NCBI RefSeq assembly: GCF_013030985.1
Contig: NZ_WPYP01000006.1
Location: 1-64,000 of the forward strand
Source of the DNA: Ruegeria arenilitoris
Lineage (GTDB): Bacteria > Pseudomonadota > Alphaproteobacteria > Rhodobacterales > Rhodobacteraceae
DNA length: 64,000 nt
Reading direction: 5' to 3'
The translations under genes were made by a program, and so were the position numbers. This document shows, one piece after another, positions 18,138 to 25,850 of the stretch. Numbering within the stretch: position 1 is the first letter of the stretch; each line of letters opens with the position of its first letter. The notes beneath the pieces were generated by a model that saw only the letters and a list, made by a program, of their open reading frames with translations, did not search any database and was not told where the DNA came from.

Positions 18138-18764
18138 ATGAAACCGCAGCTCGCATATGACGCAATCGCAATGGAATACGGTGATCACTCCGTGTTCCTG
18201 CGCCCGTCTTTGCGGGCTGCCATGCGCCTTGAACGGCTGCACGGTGGCTTTCCTGAGCTGCTACGCAGGCTGGAAGAGTTTGACACTTTCACTGTCTGGC
18301 AGGTCATCACCGCTGGGGCTGGCAGAGCGGCCACTGATACCCTGTTTGGCTATGTCGCGACGCAACCCCTGTCTGGGTTCTTCAACGCCGCTATCGCGGC
18401 TCTTCTTGAGTTTGTCACGGCGCTATTTCCGAACAGTGCAGACGATGGCGAAACCAAACCGGAAAACACTGATCCGTTACCTTGGACCGATCTGTTCAAG
18501 CATCTCTATGGCTATGCGACTGGCTGGATGGGCTGGCCGCCCGAAGTCGCCCTGAATGCCACACCCCAAGAAATCACGGACGCCTTTGAAGCCCACATGA
18601 GCAAGCTCATGGCAATTCACGGCGCATCGGAAAACGAGCACCAAGGCCCCACTGAAGAACAACGCCAAGAAGCCGTTGAGAACGGCTTTGACCCTGAGTT
18701 CGACCGCGCCGGGCTGGCTGGCCTGCGCGCCCTCAGCACCATACGAGAAGGACAAATGATCTAA
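18138..18764 (+). CDS. Putative second tail assembly chaperone (gpG/GT-like layout)
   Basis: This 208-residue protein has two parts. The N-terminal half (EYGDHSVFLRPSLRAAMRLERL) looks like the ubiquitin-type start of phage tail chaperones. The C-terminal half contains LYGYATGWMGWPPEVALNATPQEITDAFEAH, here residues about 125-155, a pattern typical of proteins lying just ahead of tape measures (W-x-P-x-x-x-x-x-x-x-P-x-E). Lambda-type phages make such a protein by frameshifting; here it is one continuous frame. It follows the capsid gene after 8 bases. Family assignment is by pattern only. Confidence 0.5.
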   Translation: MKPQLAYDAIAMEYGDHSVFLRPSLRAAMRLERLHGGFPELLRRLEEFDTFTVWQVITAGAGRAATDTLFGYVATQPLSGFFNAAIAALLEFVTALFPNSADDGETKPENTDPLPWTDLFKHLYGYATGWMGWPPEVALNATPQEITDAFEAHMSKLMAIHGASENEHQGPTEEQRQEAVENGFDPEFDRAGLAGLRALSTIREGQMI

Positions 18765-19048
18765 TGCCTAAGAATGACACTGTTACTGTCGGCGGCAACT
18801 GGACCGAGATAACGGACCACGACATCACCAATGCCACCGTGCAGAACCAAAGCTATTACAGGCTGATGTTGGTTGCGACTTCCGGCGCTGTGCCGACAGA
18901 CGATGCTGGTTCTATGCAGTTCATGCTTGGTCAAGGATTGATCAACGAAAGCCTGTCTGAACTCTGGCCCGCCATTCCCGGCGCAAACCGCCTCTTTGCC
19001 CGCTGTAAAGAAGGTGGGCATTGCCAAGTGATGGTGAGTCACGCCTAA
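18764..19048 (+). CDS. Small phage structural protein, function unknown
   Basis: This 94-residue protein is predicted to be mostly beta-strand (VTVGGNWTEITDHDITNATVQNQ, split here: VTVGGNWTEITD then ITNATVQNQ). It starts one base inside the preceding stop region, so it is coupled to the tail chaperone-like gene, and lies just before the HNH gene. Position and composition suggest a capsid decoration or fibre-like beta protein. I do not recognise a family. Confidence 0.6.
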   Translation: MPKNDTVTVGGNWTEITDHDITNATVQNQSYYRLMLVATSGAVPTDDAGSMQFMLGQGLINESLSELWPAIPGANRLFARCKEGGHCQVMVSHA

Positions 19049-19049
19049 C

Positions 19050-19394
19050 ATGCCCCGCCCGCCTCATATCTGCACATGTGGCAATATCGTTCCGCATGGT
19101 GAGCGCTGCGCCTGTCAGGTTGCGCGCACCCGCGCCCGGAACAAGCGCCATGATGCGCGTCGCCCGTCTGCATCTACACGAGGCTACGGCAGCAAATGGC
19201 GCGCAGCTCGTGATGCATTCCTAAAGATCAATAATCGCTGTGCATGGCCCGGTTGCGGAGCCAAGGCCACGCTGGTTGATCACATCATCCCTCATCGTGG
19301 CGACATGAACCTGTTCTGGGATCGCTCAAACTGGCAACCGCTCTGCACGTCCTGTCACAGCCGCCACAAGCAACGGCAGGAGCGCAGATCATGA
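19050..19394 (+). CDS. Phage HNH endonuclease
   Basis: This 114-residue nuclease has an N-terminal Cys cluster (ICTCGN and GERCAC) and an HNH core: NRCAWPGCGAKATLVDHIIPH (in parts: CAWPGCG and VDHIIPHRGD), then NWQPLCTSCHSRH. The CxxC pairs bind structural zinc, and the His of VDHI and the Asn of SNWQ are catalytic. In HK97-like phages such HNH proteins work with the terminase in cleaving cos during packaging, and they usually border the cos site. Here it precedes a gene-poor 295-base stretch with GC-rich hairpins. It runs in the same direction as the structural genes. Confidence 0.88.
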   Translation: MPRPPHICTCGNIVPHGERCACQVARTRARNKRHDARRPSASTRGYGSKWRAARDAFLKINNRCAWPGCGAKATLVDHIIPHRGDMNLFWDRSNWQPLCTSCHSRHKQRQERRS

Positions 19395-19439
19395 ACCACA
19401 TCAGAAATGTTGAGAATAGCTTCAAAGCCGAAGGAGTTA

Positions 19440-19544
19440 TTGCCCGGCAGGATTCGAACCCGCGTCCCCAAGACCGCACACCATCGGTCCTACTGTTTTC
19501 TAATGCCGCCTTCAGACGTTTGAGGAGCCCCCTAGTAGGGCAAC
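19440..19544 (-). ncRNA. tRNA-like element (Ser/Leu-type, degenerate), antisense to the structural operon
   Basis: Read on the minus strand, a 7-bp acceptor-like stem (GTTGCCC, 19544-19538, with GGGCAAT, 19445-19439 approximately) encloses a canonical T-arm (GCGGG TTCGAAT CCTGC, about 19449-19465), a long variable-arm hairpin (AGGACCG with CGGTCTT) and GAAGGCGG plus AGAAAAC segments reminiscent of tRNA-Ser. The anticodon stem does not pair and no CCA is encoded. A small plus-strand frame across it (19391-19690) reads ARQDSNPRP, the well-known artefact of translating a tRNA T-arm backwards. It is either a tRNA fossil from an earlier integration or a tRNA mimic. Confidence 0.45.
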
Positions 19545-19585
19545 GAGCAACCAAGGCACACTCTTTCATCGACCGATATATTTCA

Positions 19586-19642
19586 AGCCCCGGGGTGGGT
19601 TCGAACTTTGGGGGCTCTGAGGGGACCGGCGGGGGGAGGTCC
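19586..19642 (+). other. GC-rich double hairpin, candidate cos/packaging site
   Basis: Two adjacent inverted repeats stand out: AGCCCC (19586-19591) with GGGGCT (19611-19616), and GGACC (19623-19627) with GGTCC (19638-19642) around a G-rich centre. HK97-type phages with an HNH protein cut cos next to the HNH gene, and their cohesive ends are G-rich, so the location fits. This is inference from position and symmetry; no homologous cos sequence is recognised. Confidence 0.35.
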
Positions 19643-19689
19643 GCACAAGACACACCGAAAATAACTTTTTCAGAAAGAGAGGCGAGCTG

Positions 19690-19989
19690 ATGGCCGCACT
19701 GACACCTGTTGCGCTGCTGAAATCGCAGCTCAACCTTGATCATGATCTTGATGACGCCCTGCTGGCGCACAAGCTGGACGCCGCTGAAACATGGATCGGC
19801 CATTACACCGGGACGCCGTTTGTGGCCGGTGAAGCGCCCCTGACTGAGGCCGCTTTGCAGCTTGCAGCCTATTGGTATGAGCAGCGGGAGGCTGCGTCAT
19901 TCGGGATGACCACTGCCCCGGTGCCCTTTGGCGTGCGTGAGCTGCTTTCCCCTTACAAGAATCCGGTGACTGGCTATGTCCAAGAATAA
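19690..19989 (+). CDS. Phage head-tail connector protein (gp6-like)
   Basis: This 99-residue alpha-helical protein has the gp6/QLRG connector layout: ALLKSQLNLDHDLDDALLAHKLDAAETWIGHYTGTPF (start-to-middle, with LKSQLNLDHDLDD and AAETWIGHYTG as key parts), then ALQLAAYWYEQREAA and LLSPYKNP at the end. Such proteins form the first ring below the portal. GAGAGGCGAGCTG precedes ATG 19690. It is the first gene after the gene-free stretch and overlaps the next gene by 14 bases. Confidence 0.85.
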   Translation: MAALTPVALLKSQLNLDHDLDDALLAHKLDAAETWIGHYTGTPFVAGEAPLTEAALQLAAYWYEQREAASFGMTTAPVPFGVRELLSPYKNPVTGYVQE

Positions 19990-20410
19990 GAGCCTGACCG
20001 AGCAATCGAACATTCTGAGCGCCCGATTTGGATCGATGGCCGATGATATCGCAAAGTCCCTGCGCCCTGCGCTTGTGAAAAGCGCCGAAGAATACGCAGC
20101 CGCAATGCGTGCTCTGGTGCCTGTTGATGAAGGTGACTTGAAAGAGTCCATCGAGGTCACCGCACCGGGCGAGACCACACCGGCCTATGCAGAAGGTGGT
20201 GGCAGACGCACCGCTGGTCCTAACCAAGCACTTGTAACCGTCGGCAATGAAGACGTGCGCCACGGCCACTTGCAGGAGTTCGGCACCGTAAAACAGGAGG
20301 CACAGCCGTTCATGCGTCCGGGTGCCCGTCTGGCTAAACCCCGTGCACAGCGGCGCATCAGCCGTGCAATCGGTCAGGCAATCAAGAAAGCGGCAGAGGG
20401 CAAAACATGA
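19976..20410 (+). CDS. HK97 gp10 family neck/tail-completion protein
   Basis: This 144-residue protein belongs to the HK97-gp10 family, which completes the neck or joins head to tail. The diagnostic part is GHLQEFGTVKQEAQPFMRPG (about residues 94-113), and an N-terminal helix with ALVPVDEGDLKESI is also typical. It overlaps both neighbours (14 bases before, four after) inside the connector block. The C-terminal Arg/Lys-rich helix is usual for the family. Confidence 0.86.
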   Translation: MSKNKSLTEQSNILSARFGSMADDIAKSLRPALVKSAEEYAAAMRALVPVDEGDLKESIEVTAPGETTPAYAEGGGRRTAGPNQALVTVGNEDVRHGHLQEFGTVKQEAQPFMRPGARLAKPRAQRRISRAIGQAIKKAAEGKT

Positions 20411-20823
20411 TCGCGCCCGATATCGAGTTTCAGACACAAATCAGGTCGGCGCTGATCGCCAGTTCGGCTGTGACCGACCTTGTTCCCGCTGACCATATCC
20501 GGGCCGGATCGACACGCCCGGACAAGCTGCCTTGTGTTATTCTGGCGAACCCTGACACCGCCAATCTTGGCCGGTCTGGAGAATGGTATCTGACGCGGGT
20601 CTGGCTGGACCTGCATGTTTGGGCAGTTGAAGACGGCGCAGACACGGCCCGGCAGATTGGCGCTGCCGTTACTCATGCGCTTTGGGATGCGCCTGATTTG
20701 GTCGAGAACGATATCAACTCCTACGGACGCCCCAGCTTTAAATACATGCGTGACCCTGACCCCGATAAAGCCTACTGCCACGGCGTTGCTACGGTATCGG
20801 GTGTTGTCCGGTGGAGGCCGTGA
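20407..20823 (+). CDS. DUF3168 family tail completion/terminator protein
   Basis: This 138-residue protein has the DUF3168 pattern: an N-terminal helix (FQTQIRSALIASSAVTDLV), RAGSTRPDKLPCVILANPDT, then WLDLHVWAVEDGADTARQIGAAVTHAL (in parts: LDLHVWA and TARQIGAAV). Relatives (lambda gpU, SPP1 gp17, GTA gp8) cap the tail tube at the head-proximal end. Its presence shows the element expects to contact a tail. It overlaps the upstream gene by four bases. Confidence 0.82.
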   Translation: MIAPDIEFQTQIRSALIASSAVTDLVPADHIRAGSTRPDKLPCVILANPDTANLGRSGEWYLTRVWLDLHVWAVEDGADTARQIGAAVTHALWDAPDLVENDINSYGRPSFKYMRDPDPDKAYCHGVATVSGVVRWRP

Positions 20824-20825
20824 TC

Positions 20826-21146
20826 ATGATCCGGGCTGGAAAACTAGATAAGCAGATCACCATTGAGCGTGAAACCGAGACTGTGGCCGCGTCTGGTGCC
20901 GTGTCTAAGACACAAGCACCCGTTGCGACGGTCAGGGCAGAGCTGGTGCAGCTCAGCGCCGACGAATACCTGACCGGATTTGGTGAAAGTGACTCAAGTA
21001 GCGCCGTGTTCCGCATCCGGTATTTCTCTGGCATCACCACTGCTGACCGCGTGATCTTTGACGGCGCTGCCTATAACATTGACGAGATTGCCGAGCTGGG
21101 CCGCAAACGCGGCCTTGAGCTGCGCTGTTCGGTGGTGGCGGTATGA
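20826..21146 (+). CDS. Phage head closure (stopper) protein
   Basis: This 106-residue protein starts MIRAGKLDKQITIERETE, the standard opening of head-tail adaptor/closure proteins (SPP1 gp16, PF05521 type). It continues with RAELVQLSADEYLTGFGE and ends with VIFDGAAYNIDEIAELGRKRGLELRC (key part YNIDEIAELGRKRGLEL). Although the frame opens at GTG 20811, GGAGG at 20813-20817 serves ATG 20826. It plugs the portal after DNA packaging. It overlaps the small terminase gene by four bases. Confidence 0.85.
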   Translation: MIRAGKLDKQITIERETETVAASGAVSKTQAPVATVRAELVQLSADEYLTGFGESDSSSAVFRIRYFSGITTADRVIFDGAAYNIDEIAELGRKRGLELRCSVVAV

Positions 21147-21532
21147 GTGTGCATTCGCGCGGTGTGAAGCCGCCACTGTCCCCTGATGCCGAAGCCCTAA
21201 CCAAAGCCCCGCCGGTGCCGAAATACCTATCCGCACATGCGAAAGCGGAGTGGCGGCGTGTCATGCCCCAGCTTATCGCCCGGCGCGTCATCACCAAAGC
21301 CGACATGGCAGGTGTAGAGGCTTACTGCGTGTCTGTTGGCGCGTCCAGATTGATCGCAGACACCATGAGCGCCGGTGTTCTTCCTGACCTGAAAATGGGC
21401 GGGCTGCAAATTCGCTATATGCAGACAGCGCGCCAATTCGCCGCCGAATATGGCCTGACCCCGACCAGCCGCGCCCGGATTGGCGCTGTGCAGTCGGATG
21501 ACGATGACGACGATAACCCGTTGGCAGTGTGA
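21143..21532 (+). CDS. Phage terminase small subunit (P27 family)
   Basis: This 129-residue DNA-recognition subunit has the P27 layout: a Pro-rich start (RGVKPPLSPDAEAL), KYLSAHAKAEWRRVMPQL, a helical middle containing DMAGVEAYCVSVG, and RYMQTARQFAAEYGLTPTSRARIG (key part ARQFAAEYGLTPTSRAR). The C-terminus is strongly acidic (six Asp in a row), probably disordered. It should bind the packaging site and hand DNA to the large subunit. Here the terminase genes follow the neck genes, reversing the usual order. Confidence 0.86.
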   Translation: MSVHSRGVKPPLSPDAEALTKAPPVPKYLSAHAKAEWRRVMPQLIARRVITKADMAGVEAYCVSVGASRLIADTMSAGVLPDLKMGGLQIRYMQTARQFAAEYGLTPTSRARIGAVQSDDDDDDNPLAV

Positions 21533-21534
21533 CC

Positions 21535-23202
21535 ATGAGCAAAGCCAGCACATACCCGGCATGGATTGATGACGGCAGCCCCATAGATGACCCTCTTGGG
21601 CACGGGGAACGGGCCGTCAAGTTCTTGAAGCGCTTGCGCCACCCGGCAGCGGTGAATGAAAACCGCGCGCCCAAAGCCGCCAACGTCAACCGGCACCCCA
21701 GAGCATTCCAGCTTGCACCGTTTCAGGAACGGATTGTGCGGCGCATCTATGGACCACGCCACGCTGACGGGCGCCGGATCGTTAAAACGGTGTTTCTGAT
21801 GCTGCCCCGTGGCAACCGAAAAACGAGCTTGGCCGCTGCCTTGTCGCTGCTGCATGTGATCGGACCCGAAAAAGTGCCTGCCGGTCAGGTGATCTTTGCG
21901 GCCTCTGATCGGGAACAGGCAGGCATTGGCTTTCGTGAAGCCGCCGAGATCATCCGGCAGGACAAGCGATTGGTTGCTGCGACACGCATTCACGACGCGT
22001 TCAACAGCGCTAAGCAGATCACCCACCGGGACAGCGGCGCTAGGCTGCGCGCCGTGTCCAGCGATGGCCGCGCACAACACGGCACCACCCCGGCTTTTGT
22101 CCTGGCTGATGAAATACACGCATGGAAAGGGCGGGATCTGTGGGAAGCCCTGAAATCAGGTTTGGCAAAAACCGACGATAGCCTTCTGGTCATCGCCACC
22201 ACCGCTGGGCGCGGTCACGAAACGCTGGCCGCAGAACAGTATGATTATGCCCGACGTGTTGCTCTGGGAGAGATCGACAACCCCGAGTTTTTGCCGATCA
22301 TCTTTGCGGCCGAACCCGATGACGATTGGCAGAATGAAGACGTATGGCACCGGGTTAACCCCGGCCTGAAACATGGGTTTCCCAGCCTGTCCGGTCTGCG
22401 CTCATTAGCCAAAGAAGCGAAGGACCACCCGGCAGAGCGTTACAGTTTCCAGCAATACAACCTGAACATCTGGCACGGGAATAGCCGTGATCCATTGTTC
22501 AGCATGGCGACCTATGACGTCCGGCAATTCGATGACGACGAGACCGACCTTGAAGCGCTGCCATGCTGGGTTGGTGTGGATATGGCGAAGAATGGTGACA
22601 CCGCTGCCGTTGTGGCTGCGTGGCGGCACGACGATGACCAGATCACAATCAAGCCTTGGTTCTTTGTGCCCGGTGAAGACCTCAAAGAGCGCAGTGATCG
22701 CGACCGTGTTCCTTATGAGCGCTGGCGTGATGATAACCTGATCACAGCCACTCCCGGACCGATCATCGATCCTGAAGCCGTGGAGGATCACTTGCGCGAG
22801 CTGGCAGCGCGCCACGATGTGCAAGAGATCGCCTTTGACCCCCACCTTGCCCGCCAGATCATGCAGCGCTTGCACGACGATGGATTGCCCGTGATCGAAC
22901 TTCGCCAAGCGCCCCTGTCGATGGGTGTCGCAATTGGTGATCTGGAACGAACCGTCAACGGGCGCATGATCAGGCAAGACGGTCACCCTGTTTTGCGGCA
23001 CCACTTTGACAGTGTGGTTGCCAGCCGCAACGAAACCACCGGGTTAGTGCGAATGCACAAGGGCAAAACAACTGACCGCATCGACGGCGCTATCGCCGCT
23101 GCGATGGCCGTGCATCGCGCGGTGGCGCAGGAATCCAATCAATCGAAATACAACGACCCCAATTTCAAAACACTGGCAGATATCCTTGAGGAAGAAGCAT
23201 GA
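21535..23202 (+). CDS. Phage terminase large subunit
   Basis: This 555-residue packaging motor has an N-terminal ATPase and a C-terminal RNase H-like nuclease. Seen are a Walker A-like LPRGNRKTS (about residues 91-99), Walker B FVLADEIHAW (about 188-197), the coupling TTAGRG, nuclease Asp in GVDMAKNGDTAAVVA, IAFDPHLARQIMQRL and a final Asp in DRIDGAIAAAMAVHRA. These match the HK97/P27-associated large terminases. The in-frame GTG at 21529 is possible, but ATG 21535 is better. It overlaps the tape measure gene by four bases. Confidence 0.93.
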   Translation: MSKASTYPAWIDDGSPIDDPLGHGERAVKFLKRLRHPAAVNENRAPKAANVNRHPRAFQLAPFQERIVRRIYGPRHADGRRIVKTVFLMLPRGNRKTSLAAALSLLHVIGPEKVPAGQVIFAASDREQAGIGFREAAEIIRQDKRLVAATRIHDAFNSAKQITHRDSGARLRAVSSDGRAQHGTTPAFVLADEIHAWKGRDLWEALKSGLAKTDDSLLVIATTAGRGHETLAAEQYDYARRVALGEIDNPEFLPIIFAAEPDDDWQNEDVWHRVNPGLKHGFPSLSGLRSLAKEAKDHPAERYSFQQYNLNIWHGNSRDPLFSMATYDVRQFDDDETDLEALPCWVGVDMAKNGDTAAVVAAWRHDDDQITIKPWFFVPGEDLKERSDRDRVPYERWRDDNLITATPGPIIDPEAVEDHLRELAARHDVQEIAFDPHLARQIMQRLHDDGLPVIELRQAPLSMGVAIGDLERTVNGRMIRQDGHPVLRHHFDSVVASRNETTGLVRMHKGKTTDRIDGAIAAAMAVHRAVAQESNQSKYNDPNFKTLADILEEEA

Positions 23203-25547
23203 ACGACGCAACACTGCCCGGCCTTATCGTCCCTATCGAAGCCCGGATCGACAAACTTGAAAAGGGTCTGCAGCGTGCAAATCGCGCCCAACGACGCGGC
23301 GCGCAACAGATGGAACGCCGGGCGCAACAATCGGCCAAACGTATCGACGCCACTTATGCCAAGATGGGCCGGAACGTAGCTGCCAGTTTCGCGCGCATGG
23401 CTGTTCCGCTGGCCGCTGGTGTCGCGTCCACTTCGACGCTCAGGGCTATCTCTGACACCACCAGAGGCATAGCCGAGCTGGGCGACGAAGCCGAACGCGC
23501 CGGGCTGTCGCTGAAAGAGCATCAGGAATGGCGCTTCGTCGCCCAGCAGAACCGCATCGAAGTAGATGCGATGATCGACTCTTTCAAAGAGCTGAACATC
23601 CGCGCAGATGAGTTCATTGAAACCGGCAAGGGTGGCGGTGCTGAAATGTTCGAGCGCCTTGGATTCAGCGCGGATCAGCTAAGCGAGCGTCTGGAAAAGC
23701 CCTCTGAGTTGATGCTGGAAATCTTTGAGCGATCACGGCGTCTGGATCGCACGAGCCGTATTCGTCTTTCAGATGAACTCTTTGGCGGCACGGGCGGCGA
23801 ACGCTTTGTCGCACTAATGGCCCAAAGCGACGCTGAGCTGAGAAACACAATCGCCAAAGCCCACGAGCTGGGCGCGGTGCTAGATGATGACGTTGTTGCA
23901 TCGGCAGATGAAGTCACCCGCAAGTTCGACGAGCTGACCACCCGGATGGGCGCTTTCGGCAAGCGGCTGGCCGTAGCCATGTCAGAAGGTGTTTCTGGCA
24001 TTCTCAGCGCCAAGAAGAACCTTGAAGGTATATTCGGCGATATCGAACGCGCTGAGGCTGTGCTTGGCAAAGAGCTGGCTAATGGGCTGGAAGGTAACAA
24101 GGCGGCCATTGCCGCCCATGCCGACGATCTGCGCAGCCTTCACGGCACCTACGACGAGCTGTTCAACCTGATCAACCGCATGACCGGTCCTGACGGTGTG
24201 CGTGTTTTTGAGATCGACAACACCGACGCCCGGTTCGCCCTGGCTGATATCATGGGCGACCTGAAACGGTTGGTGGACGCGCTTGAAGGCGGCCAGATCG
24301 AAGCCAGCGAATTCGAAAAGGAAATCGGCGAACTGGTCGGTGAGGCCCGCGAAGTCGCCAAGGAACTGGCAGAAATAGACGGTGCCCGTTTCGCAAATGT
24401 GATTTCTGCTATCGGTGGCATTGGCGATGCACTGGACAAGGCCATTGGCAAAGCGACCCTGTTGAAAACGCAGCTGCCGGATAACGGCGGCTATACATCC
24501 TCTGGCCGAGGTGACGGTCAGGCCGAAGTTGACCGCCGCCGGTTCGAAAGCAATTTGCCCTCATCGGATCGAGCGCCCGTCACTTCTATTCGTCCGCGTG
24601 TCGCGCCGTCGATGCTGAATGAGAAATTTGAGACCGGGGGTAGTGGTGGCGCTGGCAGAGTCAACGAATATGAGCGCATCACATCTGCCCTGCGTTCTGA
24701 AATCACCATGTTGGAACTTGAGGCGACCGCCCTTGTCGCAAGTGCCGCTGCTGGCGGTGAGTATTCAATGGCAATTGCGACGGCCCGCCGTGAAGCTGAA
24801 TTGCTACATGCAGCCCAACAGTCCGGGAGGGAGATCACACCTGCGCTGCGTGACGAGGTCCGCGCGTTGGCGCGTGGATATGCAGACGCCGCGCAATCGG
24901 CACAGCAAACCGCACAGAAGTTCGATGAGGTTGACGCCGCGCGTGCGTCATTCACAGATCAGGCCGCCGATGCCTTCACCGGGATTGTGACCGGCACGAT
25001 GACCGCGCGCGAAGCGCTGGCCGGTCTCGCCCAAGACTTGGCAAAAATGGCTGCTAAGAAGCTGTTTCTGTCAATTATCGGCAGTTTCATCGGCGGCCCG
25101 GCTGGTGCCTTCATGGGTGGCTTCTTTGCCGAAGGTGGCTACACCGGCGATGGCGGCAAATATGAACCGGCTGGTGTTGTGCACCGTGGGGAATACGTCA
25201 TGAGCAAGAAGGCGACCCAGCGCATTGGTGTTGGCAACCTAGAAGCGCTGCACAGCTCCGCTAAGCGGGGGTATGCGTCTGGCGGGTATGTGGGTGGCCG
25301 GGCACCCGTTCAGGCGGTCTCAGCGGCGCGCTCTGAGTCTGTGGGCGCTGGTGCCGCACCGAACGTCACAATCAATTCGCCGATCACCGTCAATGGCTCC
25401 GCTGGCACGCCGCAGCAAAACGCCGATCTTGCTGAGCGCATGGCTGCGCAGATGGAAGCTACGATGAGAGGCGTTGTAGTAGATGAAATCAGCCGCCAAG
25501 GAAGGCCGGGGAATGTCCTCAACAACAGGCGACGAGGTGTGCGCTAA
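23199..25547 (+). CDS. Phage tail tape measure protein
   Basis: This 782-residue protein sets tail length and is ejected with the DNA. The N-terminus is Arg/Gln-rich coiled coil (RANRAQRRGAQQMERRAQQS, residues about 27-46), followed by long heptad-like helices. A hydrophobic stretch near residues 625-645 (FLSIIGSFIGGPAGAFMGGFF in parts) precedes the GGYTGDGGKYEPAGVVHRGE motif and a Gly/Arg-rich tail, all typical of lambda-H-type C-termini. By the usual 0.15 nm per residue it would measure a tail of roughly 115 nm. No tail tube or tip genes follow, which is the main oddity of this element. Confidence 0.88.
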   Translation: MNDATLPGLIVPIEARIDKLEKGLQRANRAQRRGAQQMERRAQQSAKRIDATYAKMGRNVAASFARMAVPLAAGVASTSTLRAISDTTRGIAELGDEAERAGLSLKEHQEWRFVAQQNRIEVDAMIDSFKELNIRADEFIETGKGGGAEMFERLGFSADQLSERLEKPSELMLEIFERSRRLDRTSRIRLSDELFGGTGGERFVALMAQSDAELRNTIAKAHELGAVLDDDVVASADEVTRKFDELTTRMGAFGKRLAVAMSEGVSGILSAKKNLEGIFGDIERAEAVLGKELANGLEGNKAAIAAHADDLRSLHGTYDELFNLINRMTGPDGVRVFEIDNTDARFALADIMGDLKRLVDALEGGQIEASEFEKEIGELVGEAREVAKELAEIDGARFANVISAIGGIGDALDKAIGKATLLKTQLPDNGGYTSSGRGDGQAEVDRRRFESNLPSSDRAPVTSIRPRVAPSMLNEKFETGGSGGAGRVNEYERITSALRSEITMLELEATALVASAAAGGEYSMAIATARREAELLHAAQQSGREITPALRDEVRALARGYADAAQSAQQTAQKFDEVDAARASFTDQAADAFTGIVTGTMTAREALAGLAQDLAKMAAKKLFLSIIGSFIGGPAGAFMGGFFAEGGYTGDGGKYEPAGVVHRGEYVMSKKATQRIGVGNLEALHSSAKRGYASGGYVGGRAPVQAVSAARSESVGAGAAPNVTINSPITVNGSAGTPQQNADLAERMAAQMEATMRGVVVDEISRQGRPGNVLNNRRRGVR

Positions 25548-25554
25548 CCCGGAG

Positions 25555-25661
25555 ATGTGGAGTTTTGCCCGCTAAAAGTGGAGTTTTGCCCGTCCCGGAG
25601 AAGTGGGACTATGCCCAAAATGTGGAATTCTGCCCGTTTTCAAAATGTGGAGTTTTGCTCG
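25555..25661 (+). repeat. Five tandemly spaced 17-bp direct repeats (iteron-like)
   Basis: The consensus is ATGTGGAGTTTTGCCCG. Copies start at 25555 (exact), 25576 (one change), 25601 (diverged, AAGTGGGACTATGCCCA), 25620 (two changes) and 25645 (one change), so the start-to-start spacing is 21, 25, 19 and 25 bases, roughly two helical turns. Such phased repeats are usual binding sites for a replication initiator or a cooperative repressor. Copies are too short and spacers too brief for a CRISPR array. Confidence 0.85.
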
Positions 25662-25733
25662 TATATATAGATATTACTTCTTACTTATTCTTTCTAATTA
25701 AGAAGAATAAGAAGAGCGGGCAAAACTCCACAT
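25645..25733. repeat. Large inverted repeat: fifth direct copy facing an inverted copy across an AT-rich hairpin
   Basis: The copy at 25645-25661 faces an exact inverse copy at 25717-25733; with flanking A/T bases the arms reach about 20 bp with one mismatch. Between them CTTATTCTT (near 25684-25692) pairs with AAGAATAAG (near 25703-25711), making a nested stem within very AT-rich DNA. It could be an unwinding element, a cruciform, or a transcription terminator after the tape measure gene. Confidence 0.75.
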
Positions 25734-25773
25734 TTTCTCTAATCACCTTCCGGGGCGGTAAACACCGGCTTTC

Positions 25774-25793
25774 CGTTATAGCTATCTATAACG
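25774..25793. promoter_or_regulatory. 20-bp inverted repeat (operator-like)
   Basis: CGTTATAGCTATCTATAACG has two perfect 8-bp arms around a 4-base centre. It lies 88 bases upstream of the RHH-like gene, within the control region. It is probably a binding site for a dimeric regulator; which one is unknown. Confidence 0.6.
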
Positions 25794-25834
25794 CTGTTTT
25801 CATTAATTATTTTCAACCACCCGGATTGAATATT

Positions 25835-25850
25835 TAACAGTTAACTGTTA
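25835..25850. promoter_or_regulatory. 16-bp perfect palindrome (operator-like)
   Basis: TAACAGTTAACTGTTA is perfectly self-complementary and lies 30 bases before ATG 25881, where it would overlap or abut that gene's promoter. Autoregulation by the RHH-like product is a reasonable guess. Confidence 0.6.

Noticed and set aside
19391..19690. A 99-codon frame after the HNH gene, overlapping it by four bases
   Set aside because: Its sequence contains ARQDSNPRP, the usual artefact of translating a tRNA T-arm on the wrong strand, and the GC-rich hairpins follow. It has no family-like features.
25555..25733. Possible CRISPR array
   Set aside because: Repeats are 17 bp, spacers only 2-8 bp, one copy is inverted, and there are no cas genes. 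An iteron or operator array fits better.
25565..25837. A 90-codon frame through the 17-bp repeats
   Set aside because: Its protein simply repeats the translated iteron and then reads AT-rich DNA; it has no plausible start signal.
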